NCBI RefSeq assembly: GCF_004151235.1
Contig: NZ_JUIV01000007.1
Coordinates: forward strand, 62,001 to 126,000
Length of the DNA stretch: 64,000 nucleotides
DNA from: Flavobacterium anhuiense
GTDB taxonomy: Bacteria; Bacteroidota; Bacteroidia; Flavobacteriales; Flavobacteriaceae
Reading direction: 5' to 3'
The notes below the pieces were generated by a model that did not search any database, had not been told where the DNA came from, and saw nothing but the letters and a program-made list of their open reading frames with translations. The position numbers and the translations under genes are program-made. The first letter of the stretch is position 1; each line of letters opens with the position of its first letter. Shown here one piece after another: positions 61,045-64,000 of the stretch.

Positions 61045-62532
61045 CTAAGATTTAAACCAGCTTTCAACCAATTCGTCTTCAAACGAAGTAGCGTCTTTAT
61101 GAATAAACTCATTGCGATTTTTATCATAAGAATAATCCAAAGCCCAAGTTTTATGATTGGCAGCCAATTCTTTAATGCTTTTACAAACAAAAGCAATTTC
61201 TTCATCAGTTGTAGTTGGGTGAATTGACATTCTAATCCATCCTGGTTTTTTGATCAAATCACCAATAGTAATTTCGTTGACCAATTTATTTGAAGTTTCC
61301 TGATCAACATGCAATAAATAATGGCCATAAGTCCCAGCACAGCTGCATCCTCCTCTAGTTTGAATTCCAAAACGGTCGTTTAAGATTTTAACCCCTAAAT
61401 TAAAATGAAGATCATCAATAAAAAATGAAATTACCCCAAGACGTTCTTTGTGTTGTCCAGCTAAAATTTTGATATTTGAAACAGGATCTAATTCAGAGAA
61501 AACATAATTGACAATTTCATGTTCACGCTCCATAATGTTTTCAATTCCCATTTCCTCTTTTAGCTCAATTGCCAGAGCAGTTTTGATAACTTGAAGAAAA
61601 CCTGGTGTTCCGCCATCTTCACGATCTTCAATATTATCAATATATTTATGCTCTCCCCACGGATTTGTCCAACTCACTGTTCCTCCGCCCGGACAATCAG
61701 GAATCATGTTATTGTATAATTTTTTATTGAAAATCAAAACGCCTGAAGTTCCAGGACCGCCAAGGAATTTATGAGGCGACATAAAAACAGCGTCCAAATA
61801 AGCTTCTGGATCAGCGGGATGCATGTCAATTTCCACATAAGGACCAGAACAAGCAAAATCAACAAAACAGACACCATTATACTGATGCATTAACTTTGCC
61901 GCTTCGTGAAAAGGAGTTCTTAAACCTGTAACATTAGAACAGGCAGTAATAGAAGCAATTTTGATTGTTCTATCTTTATATTTTTCTAATAATGCTTCAA
62001 GGTTCTCTAAATTAAAAAGACCTTTCTCGCAAGACGGAATAATCTCAACATCTGCAATAGTTTCCAACCATGAAGTCTGGTTAGAATGGTGTTCCATATG
62101 AGAAATAAAAACAATAGGTTTTTTTTCTGCAGGAACATTGGTAAAACTCTTTAAATTCTCAGGAACTTTCAATCCTAAAATACGCTGAAATTTATTGATA
62201 ACTCCAGTCATTCCAGTTCCATCCGTAATTAAAACATCATCGTTGTTTGCATTGGCATGACGCTTTATAATATGTCTGGCATGATGATATGCTTTTGTCA
62301 TAGCAGTACCAGATACAGTAGTTTCGGTATGAGTATTAGCGACAAAAGGACCAAACTGATTTAATAGTTTTTCTTCAATCGGACGATATAGTCTTCCGCT
62401 GGCAGTCCAATCTGTGTAAATTATTGATTTTCTGCCATAAGGCGAAGTAAATTCTTGATTTATACCGACAATATTCTGTCTAAATTCCTGGAAGTAAGTT
62501 TCCAGTGTCATGGTACTATTTTTGCTATTCAT
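61045..62532 (-). CDS. Class V PLP aminotransferase (cysteine desulfurase-like)
   Basis: 495 residues. PLP Lys255 in M-S-P-H-K-F-L-G-G-P-G-T; Asp225 in F-V-D-F-A; H146 E147 H148 H149 in S-H-M-E-H-H-S-N-Q. The catalytic-loop region C-S-C-A-G (R-G-G-C-S-C-A-G) contains Cys, so a CsdA-like cysteine desulfurase or isopenicillin-epimerase relative is possible. Longer than SufS (about 405) with an N-terminal extension. No suf genes nearby. A TATATTTG box is upstream on the minus strand (62556-62563). Confidence 0.88.
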   Translation of the reverse strand: MNSKNSTMTLETYFQEFRQNIVGINQEFTSPYGRKSIIYTDWTASGRLYRPIEEKLLNQFGPFVANTHTETTVSGTAMTKAYHHARHIIKRHANANNDDVLITDGTGMTGVINKFQRILGLKVPENLKSFTNVPAEKKPIVFISHMEHHSNQTSWLETIADVEIIPSCEKGLFNLENLEALLEKYKDRTIKIASITACSNVTGLRTPFHEAAKLMHQYNGVCFVDFACSGPYVEIDMHPADPEAYLDAVFMSPHKFLGGPGTSGVLIFNKKLYNNMIPDCPGGGTVSWTNPWGEHKYIDNIEDREDGGTPGFLQVIKTALAIELKEEMGIENIMEREHEIVNYVFSELDPVSNIKILAGQHKERLGVISFFIDDLHFNLGVKILNDRFGIQTRGGCSCAGTYGHYLLHVDQETSNKLVNEITIGDLIKKPGWIRMSIHPTTTDEEIAFVCKSIKELAANHKTWALDYSYDKNRNEFIHKDATSFEDELVESWFKS

Positions 62533-62717
62533 TAGTTGTGCCTTGTGTTTGATTGCAAATATATATAGTTTTTTTATAAAATTGCGAATTTATCAATAGT
62601 AAACTTCAAACACTATATTACCGTTTAGTATTTTTAGTTAAAACAACTTTTTTTTAATAAATTATCATAATATCCTATCGAATTAATAGGCATTAAACTT
62701 TAAAGAAAGTATTATTT

Positions 62718-63251
62718 ATGGGAAATTTATCTGTAGCTACCTTTGGTGGCGGATGTTTTTGGTGTATAGAAGCTGTAATTCAGCGTTTAAAAGGTGTAGA
62801 ATCAATAAAATCGGGTTATTCAGACGGATTTATAAAGAATCCTGCTTATCGTGAAGTGTGTACAGGCAGAACCGGACATGCAGAAGTGATTCAAGTGACT
62901 TTCAACCCTGACATAATTTCATATCATGACTTAATTTTCATTTTCATGACAAGTCATGATCCGACAACTTTAAATCGCCAAGGAGGCGATAGCGGAACTC
63001 AATATCGTTCGATAATTTTATATCACGATGATACGCAAAAAGAAATTGCAGAAAAAGTTTTTGAAGAAGTGCAACCTGCTTATGCAGATCCTATTGTAAC
63101 GCAATTAAAACCTTTTGAAGTTTTTTACGAAGCCGAAGATTATCATCAAAACTATTATAATGAAAACTCCGAAGCTGGATATTGCCAAGTTGTGATCGAT
63201 CCTAAAATTCAGAAACTTAAAAAAATGTATGCTGATAGATTAGCGGACTAA
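62718..63251 (+). CDS. msrA: Peptide-methionine (S)-S-oxide reductase
   Basis: 177 residues. Reduces S-methionine sulfoxide in proteins. Catalytic C13 in G-G-G-C-F-W-C and recycling C16; Y-F-C of the C-terminal part and G-Y-x-D-G loop are conserved. Followed by a repeat and the start of selO, another oxidative-stress gene. Confidence 0.95.
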   Translation: MGNLSVATFGGGCFWCIEAVIQRLKGVESIKSGYSDGFIKNPAYREVCTGRTGHAEVIQVTFNPDIISYHDLIFIFMTSHDPTTLNRQGGDSGTQYRSIILYHDDTQKEIAEKVFEEVQPAYADPIVTQLKPFEVFYEAEDYHQNYYNENSEAGYCQVVIDPKIQKLKKMYADRLAD

Positions 63252-63263
63252 TTTTATAAGTTT

Positions 63264-63409
63264 TGCCACAGATTATTTTTTTTTGTTTGCCAATTTCCAC
63301 TAATTTTTAGATTTAGTTGAAAAAACATTCGTGAAAATTTGTGCAATTCGTGGCAAATAGATAACACAGAAAATCTTTTTAATCTTTTTAATCTTTGTAA
63401 TCTGTGGCA
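63264..63409. repeat. TGCCACAGATTA inverted-repeat element
   Basis: TGCCACAGATTA at 63264-63275 and TAATCTGTGGCA at 63398-63409, perfect 12-bp arms around 146 bases. Contains TTTTTAATCTTTTTAATCTTTG repeats. Same family as the 60948-61014 element, and in the same place relative to genes. Confidence 0.8.
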
Positions 63410-63426
63410 TATAGAAAGAAAACAAA

Positions 63427-64000
63427 ATGAAAAATCTAAAAATAAATAATAGATTTACTGCCGAATTACCAGCAGATCCAGATTTGACAAATGAAATTCG
63501 TCAGGTAAAAAATACGCTGTTTTCGTACGTAAATCCGACACAGCCTTCAAATCCAAAATTGATTCACGCTTCTGAAGAAGTTGCTGAATTGGTTGGTATT
63601 TCTAAAGATGAAATTCAATCAGAAGAATTTCTGAATGTTTTTTCTGGAAAAGAGATTCTTCCGGAAACTAAGCCGTATGCCATGTGTTATGCAGGGCATC
63701 AATTTGGAAATTGGGCAGGACAATTGGGCGATGGCCGTGCTATCAATTTAACAGAAGTTGGAAGCAACAATCAATTTTATACGCTTCAATTAAAAGGTGC
63801 TGGAAAAACTCCATATTCAAGAACTGCAGATGGTTTGGCTGTTTTACGTTCTTCAATAAGAGAGTACTTATGTGCCGAAGCAATGCATTATTTGGGAGTT
63901 CCCACTACTCGATCGCTTTCACTTGCCCTCTCAGGAGATCAGGTTTTAAGAGATATTTTGTATAACGGAAATCCAGCTTATGAAAAAGGTGCTGTCGTTT
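63427..64000 (+). CDS. selO: Protein adenylyltransferase SelO (YdiU), N-terminal part, cut by window end
   Basis: 191 residues are present, with the 3' end beyond the window. SelO is a pseudokinase-fold enzyme that transfers AMP to proteins under oxidative stress. Y-A-G-H-Q-F-G-N-W-A-G-Q-L-G-D-G-R-A, L-K-G-A-G-K-T-P-Y-S-R and S-S-I-R-E-Y-L-C-A-E-A-M-H are signature segments. Start ATG at 63427 gives M-K-N-L-K-I-N-N-R-F. It follows msrA, but a repeat element intervenes. Confidence 0.94.
   Translation, partial: MKNLKINNRFTAELPADPDLTNEIRQVKNTLFSYVNPTQPSNPKLIHASEEVAELVGISKDEIQSEEFLNVFSGKEILPETKPYAMCYAGHQFGNWAGQLGDGRAINLTEVGSNNQFYTLQLKGAGKTPYSRTADGLAVLRSSIREYLCAEAMHYLGVPTTRSLSLALSGDQVLRDILYNGNPAYEKGAVV

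Overview
The window is an ordinary, gene-dense, AT-rich chromosomal segment of a Bacteroidota bacterium, almost certainly a Flavobacterium (F. johnsoniae-like). Evidence: a fused alpha/beta 2-oxoacid dehydrogenase E1, a long (class II) ketol-acid reductoisomerase, many small secreted and lipoprotein hypotheticals, promoters of the Bacteroidota form TTG-N19-TAnnTTTG, and the intergenic palindromic repeat families typical of this genus. I found no prophage, insertion sequence, CRISPR array, secretion island or biosynthetic cluster. Layout. 1-6.6 kb: the end of ilvC, then acetyl-CoA synthetase facing a two-gene unit (cNMP/CBS/DUF294 nucleotidyltransferase plus a DnaQ-like protein that has lost catalytic residues). 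6.6-7.3 kb: a non-coding stretch with four copies of a degenerate ~60-bp repeat. 7.3-18 kb: small secreted proteins, an MFS exporter, a DUF4242 protein, type II NADH dehydrogenase, two SF2 helicases, an MscS-type channel and a lipoprotein. 18-26.8 kb: fused E1 dehydrogenase, an IPNS-like dioxygenase, SUI1, a nucleoside phosphorylase leading a run of small genes, a cytosolic substrate-binding-like protein and a membrane transglutaminase-like protein. 27-34.4 kb: ABC-F protein with a long leader, a choloylglycine-hydrolase-family enzyme, an arsR-SRPBCC-DoxX-DUF4256 operon with a readable promoter and operators, VOC proteins, a hexapeptide acyltransferase and an SMI1/KNR4 protein. 34.5-40.8 kb: endonuclease V-like protein, MESH1-like HD hydrolase, Crp/Fnr regulator, MBL hydrolase, a putative secreted zinc protease and unknowns. 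40.8-41.3 kb: tRNA-Tyr and two identical tRNA-Val genes from a tandem duplication. 41.4-51.3 kb: an ABC exporter, proline dehydrogenase, aroB, then arginine decarboxylase, a deoxyhypusine-synthase-like protein, an Asp-rich protein, and recQ. 51.5-56.5 kb (minus strand): DinB, PEP carboxylase, Lrp/AsnC regulator, M14 carboxypeptidase. 56.5-64 kb: an XRE regulator divergent from M14 with five copies of a palindromic operator candidate, an acyltransferase, a spermidine-synthase-like/M23/lipoprotein run, a class V aminotransferase, msrA and the start of selO. Functional themes: central carbon entry (acs, ppc, E1), amino-acid and polyamine metabolism (ilvC, aroB, proline dehydrogenase, arginine decarboxylase, DHS-like), stress repair (msrA, selO, recQ, helicases). 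The most useful leads are regulatory or structural: the GTTTACAATTGTAAAC operator array, the arsR operator/promoter, the arginine-decarboxylase leader with an Arg-rich small ORF, the catalytically altered DnaQ-like partner of the DUF294 protein next to acs, the four-copy repeat at 6.8-7.25 kb, and nested inverted-repeat elements between operons. I did not find a clear wholly new system.
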